Origin: Dryococelus australis
Taxonomy: Eukaryota > Arthropoda > Insecta > Phasmatodea > Phasmatidae
Length of the DNA: 64,000 nucleotides
Reading direction: 5' to 3'
Assembly: GCA_029891345.1 (NCBI GenBank)
Contig: CM056993.1
Span: forward strand, 109,359,800-109,423,799
Shown here: positions 11,525-22,339 of the stretch, piece by piece
Position numbering within the stretch: the stretch's first letter is position 1
Layout of the letters: every line of letters starts with the position of its first letter
Notes under the pieces: generated by a model
The model's database searches: none
Seen by the model: only the letters and a program-made list of their open reading frames with translations
Told to the model about the DNA's origin: nothing
Position numbers and translations under genes: made by a program

Positions 11525-11850
11525 ACAATGTCATACAATTGGTTTATTAATATCAAAATAATTCTCCTACGTCTTATGTCTCGTTCCCGCTAGTTTTCGT
11601 CAGACATCGCGTCCATACTACCCTGTTTTTATATTTTACCAATTAAAACATATTATAGTTTCAACTTTTAACGCGTGTCCTTTGTTACAGTCGTTAAGTC
11701 TGAAAATGTAATTTCTACCCTTAAACTAGATAGCAGCACCCTCTCAGACGGCGTCTGTCGCCGACAGATCATCGCATAATTGTGAAACAGCAAGTATAGC
11801 TCGTCGCAGCCCAACGCATCGCAACACATCGCACAATTGTTGAACCAGCT
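11146..11850. mobile_element. Harbinger-like non-autonomous element, TTA target duplication
   Basis: The element starts AGTTGGTTCCACAATAATGC and ends in the inverted form GCACAATTGTTGAACCAGCT. It is flanked by TTA at 11143-11145 and 11851-11853, and the intact MITE copies show the unoccupied site. A 3-bp TWA duplication and GCGATGCGATGC-rich subterminal sequence fit the PIF/Harbinger superfamily as known elsewhere. Subterminal regions are GC-rich and repetitive on both sides, while the middle has an (AT)n run at 11440-11521. No transposase frame is visible, so it is non-autonomous. The class is an inference from termini and target duplication. Confidence 0.75.
11440..11521. repeat. (AT)n microsatellite inside the Harbinger-like element
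   Basis: This is an almost pure AT run of about 40 units with one GT interruption. Frames reading isoleucine-tyrosine repeats through it are not genes. Confidence 0.95.
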
Positions 11851-12685
11851 TTAGACGTTCATTTCAGAGTGCGGTTCAATATACACACTGTGTTTATTAC
11901 TTACATGGCAATATTTATTTTAAAATGTGGTGGAAGGATAAAACAATGGCTGAAAGGAAAAAGTAATTAGGACCTCAAAAGTGATCACTTTACCATAAAT
12001 AGCCTATACTTCTCTTTTGTGCCTCGCCAGTGTGAGAGACAGATGTGTTACGACAGAGGTTGGCAGCAGCAAGAAACATGCTAGCATGCCGATAGTGTTC
12101 AGTATAGACCTTGCCTGTCCTCTACACACGCACGTCACAATCACTGACGAATTTATCCTTCGATTCCCTATACGCCCATGCATGGTGAAGCCTGACCTTA
12201 AAAACATCCGCAATTGAGGAGTGGGACAATTTCCTTCAGGAAATGCTTAATGATCTTGTTTTTGGTATGCCTCGTCGGATACAAGCGTTCCTCGGGTGTC
12301 GTGGAGGTCATACACGATATTGAAGTGTGCCAATGCATCTGAGAAGACCAATCTTTTTGATATTGAAAATTATGAGATTCCTTTGTTTAAGTTGTTTATC
12401 AGTTTATGACTTTTTATTGTTTCATACTGGGATTATGTAAACGAGTATTGTGATTTTGTCCACTTTATGTGCTAACAGGAGTAAAACATTAAATGAAAAC
12501 TTTTTTTTGTTCAATGTAACATGTTGGATTCTGATATATGCTAAACTTTTTGTGAGCAGTATAAAATTACTTTCACTGACAAATATTTTATTCTGCTGAT
12601 ATCACGTAGACGGCATATCAGAAACTGGCGAGGGAAGAAGAGAGGAGGTGTATTAAAATAGAACAAGGAAAATGTTTCAATGCTA

Positions 12686-13838
12686 CACTGTTGGACATTA
12701 AAATTTCAACACCAAAAGCTACAGTAGCTATCATAATGATATTTATTGGACAGAATACCCATGATACATAGATAACAAGATTACTTTTTCAGCTCAGTAT
12801 AACATATAGAAAATTGGGATATAAGTACTGTGTGGCCCCACTGTGAGCGACAATAACCTCTGCTTCACGTCGTGGCACTGATGAAGAGACTTTGCATGTC
12901 CGTTTGGGGTATCTCCAATTATGCTGCTTCAATGCGTTCCCAACGTTCATCTGTTCTGGCCGCAGGTTTCAAGTGGCAAGCCAGCCGTCATCCGACCATG
13001 GACCACGCGTTTTCGATGGCCGAGAGATATGATGAACGCACAGGCCAAAGATGTAGTGCGACATGGTAGTCAACCAGGAACCATTAGACGATGTATACCA
13101 TATGCGTTAACGCTTTGTTCTGTTGATACAGGGCCCCACGCTGGACCTGAGGAAAGTGGACAACAACAGGCTCAACAACCTCTGTGATGTAACTATGAAT
13201 AATGCAGGACTTGGCTATGCATGCGTCATGGTGCGCCAGACACGGGCGTGACAATCCTGGTCCTCCAAGCAAAACCGGGATTTGTTGAAGAAGACGGTGG
13301 CATGCCATCCGTGCTTCTAGGTCCGACATTCCAGGTACAGTTGCCACACCATGCACCTGTGTTGAGCAGTCAGTGGCAGCTGCAGTGTTGGGAACCTGGA
13401 CAAGATGCCCTGATGCCGCAGACGGCGACGAACCATGCGTTCAAAGACAGACTGTGATGTGCCACGTGTTGTCAGAACTCCTGAGCGAGGGTGTTTGATG
13501 TGGTTTGTACAGTTCATAATCGCCATGTACACCCGATGTCTGTCATCGGACTTGGCGTTGCGACGGGCCATTGGCTTCCTGCACATTGCTCAGCCCGTCC
13601 CTCGTCTACTCACTGATTCCATATCCGCTTTACTGTGGTCTCATTTCTTCCAGCGCGAGAACCAATTGCCCGATATGATCATCCACTGTCCTGATAGGTC
13701 ACTATTCTCCCGCGGACAAACGCGGAAAACTGTTCACATGGTTGACGTGTTCTTCGATGTGGCTTACTCCGTCTGTGCACATAAACGGCGGGGAAGCATA
13801 ATGCAACCACCTCGCATCAGCTCACAGATTTCCACTTA
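12686..13838 (-). pseudogene. Decayed Tc1/mariner transposase element
   Basis: Tc1-type transposases bind the element ends with an N-terminal helix-turn-helix and cut with a DDE/D domain. Read on the minus strand, fragments in several frames follow the family order. About 13586-13320 gives RRRLRHQGILSRFPTLQLPL, a typical second helix-turn-helix. About 13230-13090 gives VVEPVVVHFPQVQRGALYQQ followed by NKALTHMVYIV, the usual block preceding the second catalytic aspartate (GAIFQQDNARPH in relatives). About 13060-12850 gives a degraded C-terminus. Frames shift between blocks, and the aspartate of the QQDN motif is replaced (QQNK), so it is inactive. The left end is a Tc1-like terminus, CACTGTTGGACATTAAAATT, next to TA at 12684. 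No matching right terminus was found; a MITE sits where the element breaks off. Confidence 0.75.
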
Positions 13839-14060
13839 TACAGGATAAGTCTTTTAAAAGAGGCCCCGTGGGACATGTGTATAAAACCTCAGGCAGCCGA
13901 TGCACTGTGCAGTTTTACTGATTTCATACAAAGAAATGCTAGAAATAAACGTTTTCTAACAAACCCATAAATTATAAATAAAAAATTTCTGCATTTTCTC
14001 ATTCCATCGCGTTGTTACACACATGTCCCATGGGGCCTCTTTTAATGGACTCATCCTCTA
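13839..14060. mobile_element. 222-bp MITE with TA target duplication
   Basis: Terminal inverted repeats of about 45 bp are clear. The left begins TACAGGATAAGTC and includes AAAAGAGGCCCCGTGGGACA; the right contains TGTCCCATGGGGCCTCTTTT and ends GACTCATCCTCTA. TA dinucleotides flank both ends (13837-13838 and 14061-14062). It lies at the right edge of the decayed Tc1 copy. The interior is AT-rich and non-coding. Confidence 0.85.
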
Positions 14061-14781
14061 TAACGCTTATCAGCATCGGCATTGGCACACTGCTGCGCCA
14101 CTCTGATGAACAACTAATCACGGCATTGTAGTAATATAAAAATGTATGTTCTGGTGCATCAGGCTTCAGGCTGCGGACCTCGCGGACCCAATTAGCATAT
14201 CAAGATCCCGCCGAATTTCCCATTTTTTCCCCCCTGTTTTCCCCGTCCAAAATGGCAGATTTCATGCACAAAAACGCCATTTTCCCCCTTCCCCCTTAAA
14301 ATTTCCTAAACTTCCCTCCCGCCGATGGCGGCCATCTTGGCAGCCAGTGTCGGCGCAATTTTTTGCCCTAAGAAGAATAATCCAGGGCCGATTCCACATT
14401 ATGGCTATTGACTCATTGAGAAGGAGGCGAGATTCCATGCCAGCCAGTGCTAAATAGCATAATCCGGACAGTTTGCCCTTTGTGGCTGAGGTTTGCCCAA
14501 TGCGGCTGAATCGGTCGAAGCTTCTCTCAAATTCGGAGCTTCTCAAATTCCTGCCAAATTGAGAAATCATTCCCGGCAGCCATCTTGGTATCGACGACCT
14601 ATGTCTACCCAGGACAATTGACGATCAGCTTAGGTTGTCGACCATTTTGGCGGCCAGAGCCTCACCGGCATCGGCGGTGGGGCATGTAGGCATCGCAAAC
14701 GATCAAATTTCGGAGCTCTTATAACACTGCCTCCTCCTGAAATCTGTGTGTGTGTGTGTGTGTGTGCATAACACTTGTAAG
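14061..14781. other. GC-richer repetitive stretch preceding the 118-bp array
   Basis: No gene is recognised. The sequence has C runs (about 14229-14310) and motifs such as GATGGCGGCCATCTTGGCAG that recur at 15627-15650 in altered form and near 21900 and 22200. A short (GT)n run is at 14746-14766. It seems to be part of the same composite repeat as the following array. Confidence 0.5.
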
Positions 14782-15465
14782 CATAGGTAGCTATAATTTC
14801 TGAACGGTTTAGCTTATAGTTGTCAAATTCAAAACATAGACATCATCCATGGCTGGGAGATGGGTCACGGGGTCGAGTGTGCCATATGTCATGGTGTAAG
14901 CATAGGTAGGTGTAATTTCCGAACCAATAGAGTTATAGTTGGCAAATTTATATCGCAGACATCATCCACGACTAGGAGAAGGGCCGTGGGGTCAAGTATT
15001 CCCGATGTCAACTTATAAGCATTGTAAGCTATAATTTCCGAACCAGTTAAGTTATAGTTTACAAATTCATAACATAGGCATCCACCCTGACTAGGAGAAG
15101 GTCGCGGAGTCTAATATTCCCCATGTCAACTAATACGCATAGGTGGCTGTAATATCCAAACTGTTTAAGTTATAGTTGTCAAACTTATATCATAGACATA
15201 CACCACATCTTGGAGAAGGGTCGCGGGGTCAAGTATGCTGTATGTCAACTTATAAGCATTGTTGGCTGTAATTTCCGAACAATTTAAATTACAGTTGTCA
15301 AATTCATAACATAGACATCATCCACGACTAGGAGAGGGGTCGTGGGGTCAAGTATGCGCTATGTCATTGTATAAGCATAGGTGGGTGTCATTTACGAACC
15401 ATTTGAGTTATAGTTGGCAAATTCATAACATAGACTTCCACCACGACTAGGAGAGGCATCAAAAG
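14782..15465 (+). repeat. Tandem repeat, 118-119-bp period, subfamily 1
   Basis: Six consecutive units start near 14782, 14901, 15020, 15138, 15257 and 15375, each opening with a form of AAGCATAGGTGGCTGTAATT. Further landmarks in each unit are TTTCCGAACC, GTTATAGTTG, AAATTCATAACATAGAC and CACGACTAGGAGAAGGG. Units differ by about 10-20 percent. Degraded units continue at 15830-15960 and 16285-16401. Confidence 0.9.
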
Positions 15466-15984
15466 CGATTTCCTAGTACCACAATGAGCGCATAAAACGA
15501 CTGTGGTAGCCATTCCAGTAGTCAGCCAATAATCCTATAGTATTGCGAGGGCCATGTTTAGATCCAGCAGCGGCCATGATGCGGGCGACGACATCGCACA
15601 CACACACATACACCACCTCCACCACCGATGGTGGCCATCTTGGCAGTTAGTTGGGGGGTCACCCTGACAGCACTTCCAGCTCTTGCATTCCAGCCGGTGT
15701 TCTCTGGGTGCTCCCAACCGATATTACTTTTTATTTCCTTTGTACCAAAAATGTGCATGTCCTGATCATGCATGCCATGTGGGGGGGGGGGGCATTACAA
15801 GGCACCCTGACAGTTGCTGGTCAAGTATGAGCTATGCTTGCTTGCAAAAATGCATAGTTGGCTGCAATTTCCGAACCATTTCCGAACCATTTGAGATACA
15901 ACTACCAAAAGCGTATCATAACCCCCGACGACGACGAGAAGGGGCGCATGGACAAATGTCAGCCTGCCTGCCTCCCCTTTTTTA

Positions 15985-16019
<35 letters not shown>

Positions 16020-16284
16020 TTTCTCCTGTTCCTTTGGCAATGCCACACACACTTCCTCGCACTCTATCTAATCCTCGGCACCTCTGCCTGCCATACTTCC
16101 TCACACTCTCTAGCTCTTCTCCCACCCCCCCCCCCCCTCTGCCAGCCGCCATCACCCCAGGCCATACTTCCTCGCGCGCTAGCCACCGCCTGGCCAAGCT
16201 ATGTCACAGCTTGCAGACCCCCGAGAATACATGTAACAGAGACCAGATACCTTTCCAACCCTCGAGCTCAGGGCATAAAATGGT
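15466..16284. other. Degenerate repeat sequence between array segments
   Basis: The stretch holds a (CT)n run at 15987-16016, homopolymer G at 15781-15792 and C near 16126-16137, and a decayed unit of the 118-bp repeat near 15850-15960. Apparent open frames of 166-205 codons here read through low-complexity sequence on both strands and have no family resemblance. Confidence 0.6.
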
Positions 16285-16401
16285 CTTCCGCCATGACTAA
16301 GAGAAGGATCGTGGGTCAAGTATGCCCTATGACAATATATAAGTGTAGGAGGCTGTAATCTCCGAACCGTTCGAGTTATAGTTGGCAAATTCATAACATA
16401 G
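16285..16401 (+). repeat. 118-bp repeat unit, left flank of the LTR element
   Basis: One nearly complete unit (GACTAAGAGAAGG, TCAAGTATGCCCTATG, CTCCGAACCGTTCGAGTTAT, CAAATTCATAACATAG) ends abruptly at 16401. Its missing continuation, ATAGACATCAACCACGACTA, is found at 21747 on the far side of the LTR element. Confidence 0.85.
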
Positions 16402-16937
16402 TGCTGTGACTTCTCCTGAAGGGAAACAGATCACGCACTTAATTGGGGGGGGGTGGCAGTAGTTAGAGGTAAAGCTTTAAATTAAAGGCAATGTTGTGTC
16501 TAATATCTTTATATAAAACCACTCTCAAAATACAAGTGACTCAACTTGCACAATATTTCCTATTATGTTTAAAAGTGGTGGAGTTGATTGACATAATTAA
16601 CTTTCTTTATCAGCCTCGATATCATTATCTAATAAAGACTCTGCTGTAACTAATTGGAATGATATCACCTTGTTAGTGATGCCGAAGGCTGCTTGCAGAA
16701 GTCTCGGAATCGGATGCAATGGAACGCCCTCTTGCAGTCCGTATTCAGATGGCAGCTGTCTGCGGCAGGTCAGCGACAAGCCCTGCTTCAGTCCTCCGCG
16801 CGCGCTAAATACACGGCGCCGGATTGTTAAGAATCTCTGTTTAATAATGATCCGCTATTCGTGTCCTCGTCCCGAACACTGTCGTGGTTGAGGTGGTTCC
16901 CAGCCAAGCGCAGGAAGCAGCTTGGCAGATCACAGCA
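16402..16937 (+). repeat. 5' LTR of the LARD-like element
   Basis: The repeat opens TGCTGTGACTTCTCCTGAAG and closes CAGATCACAGCA. It contains a TATA-like TTTATATAAAACC at about 16508 and an AATAAAG at about 16630, a plausible promoter and polyadenylation signal. The 3' half is GC-richer (CACGGCGCCGGATTGTTA) and nearly identical in both copies. Confidence 0.82.
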
Positions 16938-19900
16938 TCACACCCTTTTTCGAATTAAGAGCTGGTCCCCAGCTCTGGGACAGAGATTTGGCGATGAGCT
17001 ACGGTAGTCCGGCCCCTTAGTGTCCTCGTATGCTTCTTGGCAGCAGGAATAAGACTGGCTGTAGAGTCTTTGCTACGGTAGGAAATTAAATGAAGGGGAA
17101 TAGGCTGGAACTGGGAAATTTTTGGTTAAAGAATTGCCTGGCGTTCTTACTTGCCGTTTGCGGGTTGTATCCTTATTGTAAGTTATTCAAATAAGACAGG
17201 CATAGTAGTGTCGTCTGATAGTACATCTGACTGCCTAAATTCGAGTTTAGTGTGTGTTCTCAATAGTGGGTAACACCTCTTGCGTTCAATGTTGCTGGTC
17301 ATGACCCTGAACTTGTACTGTTACTGGGCATGCTCCCTCGCGGGTACGCGGCTGATGTAAGCGAGTTTGCGGACGCGAATGTGGCAGCCTGCATCATGTC
17401 CAAGCGTACCTAGTGTGGCTTCATAATCTTTAACGTCTCATGAAAATTGTAAATGGTTGACATTGCAACAAAATTTATTACTTCAAAATTTGAAAACATG
17501 ATAGTCTTCGCCCATTAGAAAATTTTGTTTAGTTGAATACATTATATAATTATTTGTGTTATGAAAAACACATACATAGGGATTATTTAGGCGTTGCTGA
17601 AAAAAAAAGTATAATTAGACACATCGCATGATTACATTGAAAGTAAATATGAATACACACACAATAGATTACATTTAATTTGTATGTTGAACATACATAA
17701 TTAATATCAATTAAAATTATTCACTATGCAGTTTTAAAATGTTAGTCTAGTTTCTGTTTCCTATGCAAAATGTCGCTAAATACAGGAATGGCATTGGTTT
17801 TGTAATAAAACATAGATTTTATTATTCCCTATTTTTACGTGTAAAAACATGTAACGACGACTATGTTCCCCTTTCCTACGTTTTATTACTGTGGGATTAG
17901 TTGTCACAAGAATTACTTATCCTAACCTAGAATTATTTCTTACACTAACATACATGGACATGAATTTCTGTATTATTTGTATATTGTGATGTTGACAAAA
18001 CTTTCATATAGTATGTAAAACATGATAGTGCAAGGATGTGCAAACACGTGTGTTAACTCTGTATCTTATTACTATAGTTAACTTGTATTTAACGTACATT
18101 ATAATAACAATTTGGCAAATCAAGTAGTGTTTTGCCCAAAATTTGTACTATTCCCTTATTTGCATAGATTACTAGTTTATATTAGCGAACTTCATATAAG
18201 ACATAAAATATATAAGAAAGTAATATTTTGTGTTATGGAAAAATATTTTTATCATTTTAAAACTAACATGCACTACTTATATTATCTTACTCGTTTGACA
18301 TCTACTAAACTTTGATTGAATAAAAATAATAATTAATATACATTTCATATAAAATATAATTCGATAGTTCGTTTTTGTGTTTATTTAACTATTGGTTTTA
18401 CAAATTAAATTACTTTGGCTCGTAAGACATATGTTCTCAAGATATGTGTTCTCAAGAACTACAGCTGCACTGCTGCCAACTTATGTATAGGGCTTATTAA
18501 AACTTTTTCGTAATCCTTACTGCTGGAAAAATGCGTTTGTTTTCAAATGTATTTTCAGCTGCCATTTGTTTGTTCGTGTTCCTATGCGTGATTATAATCG
18601 TGTTCGTGTTTGGCCTGGCTGGGGTGATTATGTGTACTTATGCGTGTTAAGTAATTGGTTCGCCATCACCTTGTAACCTAATCGCGCGTTGCCCATTTCG
18701 GAGCGTCGCTGGTACGCACGTGTGACGTCAATATGGCTTGCCTCTTCCGGATTTCGTAATCCGGATGCATTGGTAAAGTGCTGTACTGGCGTTGTCTTCG
18801 TGACCTTAAATTCTTCAGTTACTCGAGACCTGTAACACTTTCGGTGTGGATTAGCACTCAGACATAACACTGTATGATAGTTCATGTACCCTTAATGGAA
18901 ATTTAATTATTTTATTTTAAATATATTAATTCATATTAGTTAATTTAAGTGTACTTTAAATAAACGTCATGCTCAGGCTATCAAGCTAACTTTAATTATA
19001 GGTGGCGTATATGTACGAATTAATATAATACTTGCAGTAGTTGCCCTATTTTTCATTCTTTTAGATCATTCATTATATAAAATTTTTTTAAAAAAAGTAA
19101 TAGAGTCCTACCATTTAAATCCATATTCCTAATTGGTTTGGTAGGAATCTGAAACACGGTCAAATGTGTTACCTTTTGTAAGGAATATTTTCATTTAGCA
19201 TATAATGTCGATTCATTTTATCTATTCTCTAAGCACACTGTATTATATTTATTGTTAGAATCTCGAATAAAACACTGATGTGTTGAATTCACTCAACTAC
19301 TGCTGCTTCGTAATTAAAATTATTAGAGCTTTATAGGTATGAACTTTTGTAAGTTCTCAATATTTTCTCATTTGTAATACAATATCATTGTGTACAATGG
19401 GATCGCGCATTCGGGCACGGGTTTGGAAAACAAGGAAGCGCTGTTAAAACACGCTGTGTTGACACTTGTCCGCAGCCGATAGCATTGCGCGAAGCGGCCT
19501 TGCAACCTTAAGTGTCCGCGGGGGAGTGGGGAGGGTGAAATTTGTCGGGTCGGCACGAAATGAGGTCGTAGTGCCTGGCACGTCCTTGGACGGCTCGTGT
19601 TGGCTCCTCGCTTTGAAATTCACTGTTTGGAAATTTTTTACAGTGTGTACACTGTACAAAACTGACTTAATTGTCACATAGTAATACTTAACATTTTACG
19701 TTAATAGTAACACTTCTCTACATATTCTTATTTTATTGCGACATAAGCTCTGTGTGAAATTGTATTTAATGAGTTAATGCATTCAATTTGAATGATATTA
19801 TCTCTGTTATGTTATGTTATGCTGATAGTTTGTGACTTGCCTAAGACTTTTCCTTTAGTTTGGAAACTTGTGATCACTCAATACGCAGCTTCCTAATTTA

Positions 19901-20103
19901 AGTAAAAATATTTCTTTTTATCACGCTTTAATTTATATTATTTTCTGTTAGAACGATACAATTCAAGCTCTTTCCTGCAAAATATTCTTACTGAACGAAC
20001 TGAAAATGTTACGTTTTTCGTTTTGCACACATTTAATTCGCTATTTTGATACCTCATTAAAAGGAAATGCAGCAGTTCACATTTACACACAGACACACAC
20101 GCA

Positions 20104-20175
<72 letters not shown>

Positions 20176-21217
20176 CATATATATTCATATATTTATTTAT
20201 GCACCTTAAAATTAATACATTTTATGCAGACTTGAATGCACAATCACGTTTCAATTTCGTGTGCTTCCTTATTATAGTCTTTTAAATTTTATACTGATCT
20301 AGTACCTATGCATATAGCAAATAGTTACTTTATTGAATTAATTTAATATTGCTATATTATATGCAATTGACTTCAATTTTCTAAAACACTTAATTATTCT
20401 CTTTTTTTTTTTTACTAATATTTCTTGGTATTATAACACATTATCTATAACATATAATTCATTTTGTGTTGTTTTTCTCTTTTTGGTTACAGTGTCGCAA
20501 AGTATTACCTTTTCGGGCATTATCGCGGCATATTCTAGTCGCCACGAGCCGCGTTTGCAATGCTCATGCGACATATTGTGATTTCTTTTCCCCGTTTTTC
20601 CTTTTCTTTCGCTGTAAAATATCCACCCTATTATTGCGCCCTGAAACAACTTTGCGGTTGTCATTTTGGCAGTGGCGCAAATGTTTTCTTTTGCTTTTAA
20701 ATAATTCCGCGACGTAACTGTGAAAATTTCCACACTCAGGCGGTAAACGAACAACTTCGGAATGTGCCCGATTATGTAATGAAATGGATAGCGACAGTGA
20801 ATTGTGCTTAGAAGGCAGTGTGGCAACTTAAGCCCGTTCGTACTCGTAGCACTCGAAACTGCTTGGCTTAGCAAGGGCGTTACTACGTCGCAGCTGATGT
20901 AAATCCTCCGTCACCTGCCCGCTCCTGAAGGTCGTCTAATGTGCCTGATCTACGTGGCATTAGTAATCAGTCTTATAAACTAATGAAACTTCGTTTCGTT
21001 ACGTTTACGCATTAACTATTATCACGTGGGAGGGAGGGGTATCCAATTGTAATTGGGGGGAGGTGGCTTCTACTCATCCCTCACAATAGTTTTTGAATTT
21101 TCCACACTTGAAATTCATTAAATTTCATTGTAACAATGGAAAATTTGCAAAAGATACTAATGCTTTTGGTAGAGCTTGGCTTGGAAAGAGGATGGGGAAA
21201 CCCTAGCCTCCGCCATT
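16938..21217. other. Interior of the LARD-like element, non-coding
   Basis: This 4.3-kb stretch is AT-rich with no recognised protein domain. It contains an (AT)n run at 20107-20172 preceded by an ACACAC tract, and GC-richer islands near 18650-18850, 19450-19610 and 20500-20900. The longest frames (20431-20874 minus and 18628-18885 minus) do not resemble a family I know. Confidence 0.6.
20107..20172. repeat. (AT)n microsatellite
   Basis: About 32 AT units preceded by an (AC)n tract lie inside the LARD-like element. Tyrosine-isoleucine frames on both strands are artefacts. Confidence 0.95.
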
Positions 21218-21746
21218 TGCTGTGATATCTCCTGAAGGGAAACAGGTCACACACTTAAAAAAAGGGGGGGGGGGATAGTCAGAGGTAAAGCTTTAAATTA
21301 AAGGCAACATTGTGTCTAATGACTTTATATAAAACCACTCTCAAAATACAATTCACAAAACTAATACAATCATTACTTTAGGTTTAAAAGCGAGGGAGTT
21401 GATTGACGTAATTGACTTTGTCTTTATCAGCCACGATATCACTATCTAATAAAGTCTCTGCTGTAACTCGTTGGAACATTATTAGTGATGCTAAATGCTG
21501 CTTGCTGAAGTCTCGGAATCGGAAGCAATGGAACGCCCTCTTGCGGTCCGTATTCAGGTGGCTGCTGTCTGCGGCAGGTCAGCGACAAGCCCTGCTTCAG
21601 TCATACGCGCGCACTAAATACACGGCGCCGGATTGTTACGAATCTCTGTTTAATAATAATCCGCTACTCATGCCCTCGTCCCGAATACTGTCGTGGTTGA
21701 GGTGGCTTACAGCCAAGCGCAGGAAGCAGCTTGTCAAACCACAGCA
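21218..21746 (+). repeat. 3' LTR of the LARD-like element
   Basis: Opens TGCTGTGATATCTCCTGAAG and closes CAAACCACAGCA. The TATA-like TTTATATAAAACC and TCTAATAAAG motifs are retained. Compared with the 5' LTR, substitutions and small indels are spread throughout, with the G-run region most variable. Confidence 0.82.
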
Positions 21747-22290
21747 ATAGACATCAACCACGACTAGGAGACTAGGAGGCAGGGTCAAAAATGCCCTATG
21801 TCAATTTAGGAGCATAGGTGGCTGTAATTTACGAACCGTATAGCATCGGCATCAATTGTAGGTGTGTGGGGGTTACCCTGGCAGCACTTCCTACTCGTCG
21901 GCCTACTGGCCGCCATCATAGGTGCCCACCACCGGCGGTCGTCATTGCAAAAATGGCCGTCGTTGCCGCACTGTCCGCCCCACCACTAGCCCCACAATTT
22001 GTTAGACACTGCGACTTCCAAGATTCGGTATTCCGACATCATCCGTACAAAAAAAATGACAGTCGTCGTTGGTGTACCGCCTGCCGCCACGGGCCCACCT
22101 CCCCACCCCCTCCCCCTTCGATTCCATTACCATCATGTGTGCAAATGGACACCGTAAGAGTACTTGTTACCAGTCGCCATTTTGCTAAACAGTGTACCTT
22201 CCAAGATGGTGGGCCGAACTGACAGAGCAGGAAGTTCTGGTTGTCCGAACCGTTTAGTTGTCAAATTCATAGCCCAGCCATATTGGTAAG
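21747..22290 (+). repeat. 118-bp repeat continuation and associated composite repeat
   Basis: The first about 110 bp complete the unit interrupted at 16401 (CATCAACCACGACTAGGAG, ATGCCCTATGTCAATTTA, GGAGCATAGGTGGCTGTAAT). The following sequence (GGGGGTTACCCTGGCAGCAC, CCAAGATGGTGGGCC) resembles 15620-15700, and a piece of a unit recurs at 22235-22275. No gene is visible. Confidence 0.75.
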
Positions 22291-22339
22291 GAAACAAAAC
22301 GTCCACCAGCTCAAAAGAAAGCATTATAAATGTAACTGT

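Larger units (their letters stand above)
11064..12006 (-). mobile_element. MITE family A short copy, split by an inserted element
   Basis: The left part (11064-11145) begins TAGACTATTCACGGTAAAGT. The right part (11851-12006) ends ATCACTTTACCATAAATAGC then CTA. Together the two parts reconstitute the 233-bp subfamily seen intact at 7888-8120 and 48997-49230. The break coincides with a 3-bp direct duplication, TTA, flanking the 705-bp insertion. Confidence 0.85.
16402..21746 (+). mobile_element. Non-autonomous LTR element (LARD-like), 5,345 bp
   Basis: Two direct copies of a 529-536-bp sequence bound a 4,280-bp interior. Each copy begins TGCTGTGA and ends CACAGCA, as LTRs normally begin TG and end CA. 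The whole is flanked by the 4-bp duplication ATAG (16398-16401 and 21747-21750). Removing the element and one ATAG restores a continuous 118-bp repeat unit. The interior contains no gag, protease, reverse transcriptase or integrase that I can recognise; the longest frame is 147 codons without family resemblance. Large retrotransposon derivatives (LARDs) have this architecture and rely on proteins from elsewhere. No convincing primer-binding site directly follows the 5' LTR. The best polypurine candidate, GGAAAGAGGATGGGGAAA near 21183-21200, is about 18 bp short of the 3' LTR. The LTRs differ at many sites, so the insertion is not recent. Confidence 0.82.

Noticed and set aside
14782-15465. CRISPR-like array of regularly spaced repeats
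   Set aside because: The whole 118-bp unit repeats, with no short conserved repeat separated by unique spacers, and the context is eukaryotic.
15683-16358. Overlapping frames of 205 and 166 codons
   Set aside because: Both run through (CT)n and C-run low-complexity sequence in two frames of the same strand, with no domain and repeats on both sides.
20431-20874. 147-codon minus-strand frame
   Set aside because: It lies in the LARD-like interior, has no recognisable family features and no supporting splice or homologous context.
16402-21746. Interpretation as two unrelated solo LTRs
   Set aside because: The outer flanks share ATAG and complete one satellite unit, while the inner flanks do not match the satellite; a single insertion explains all of this.
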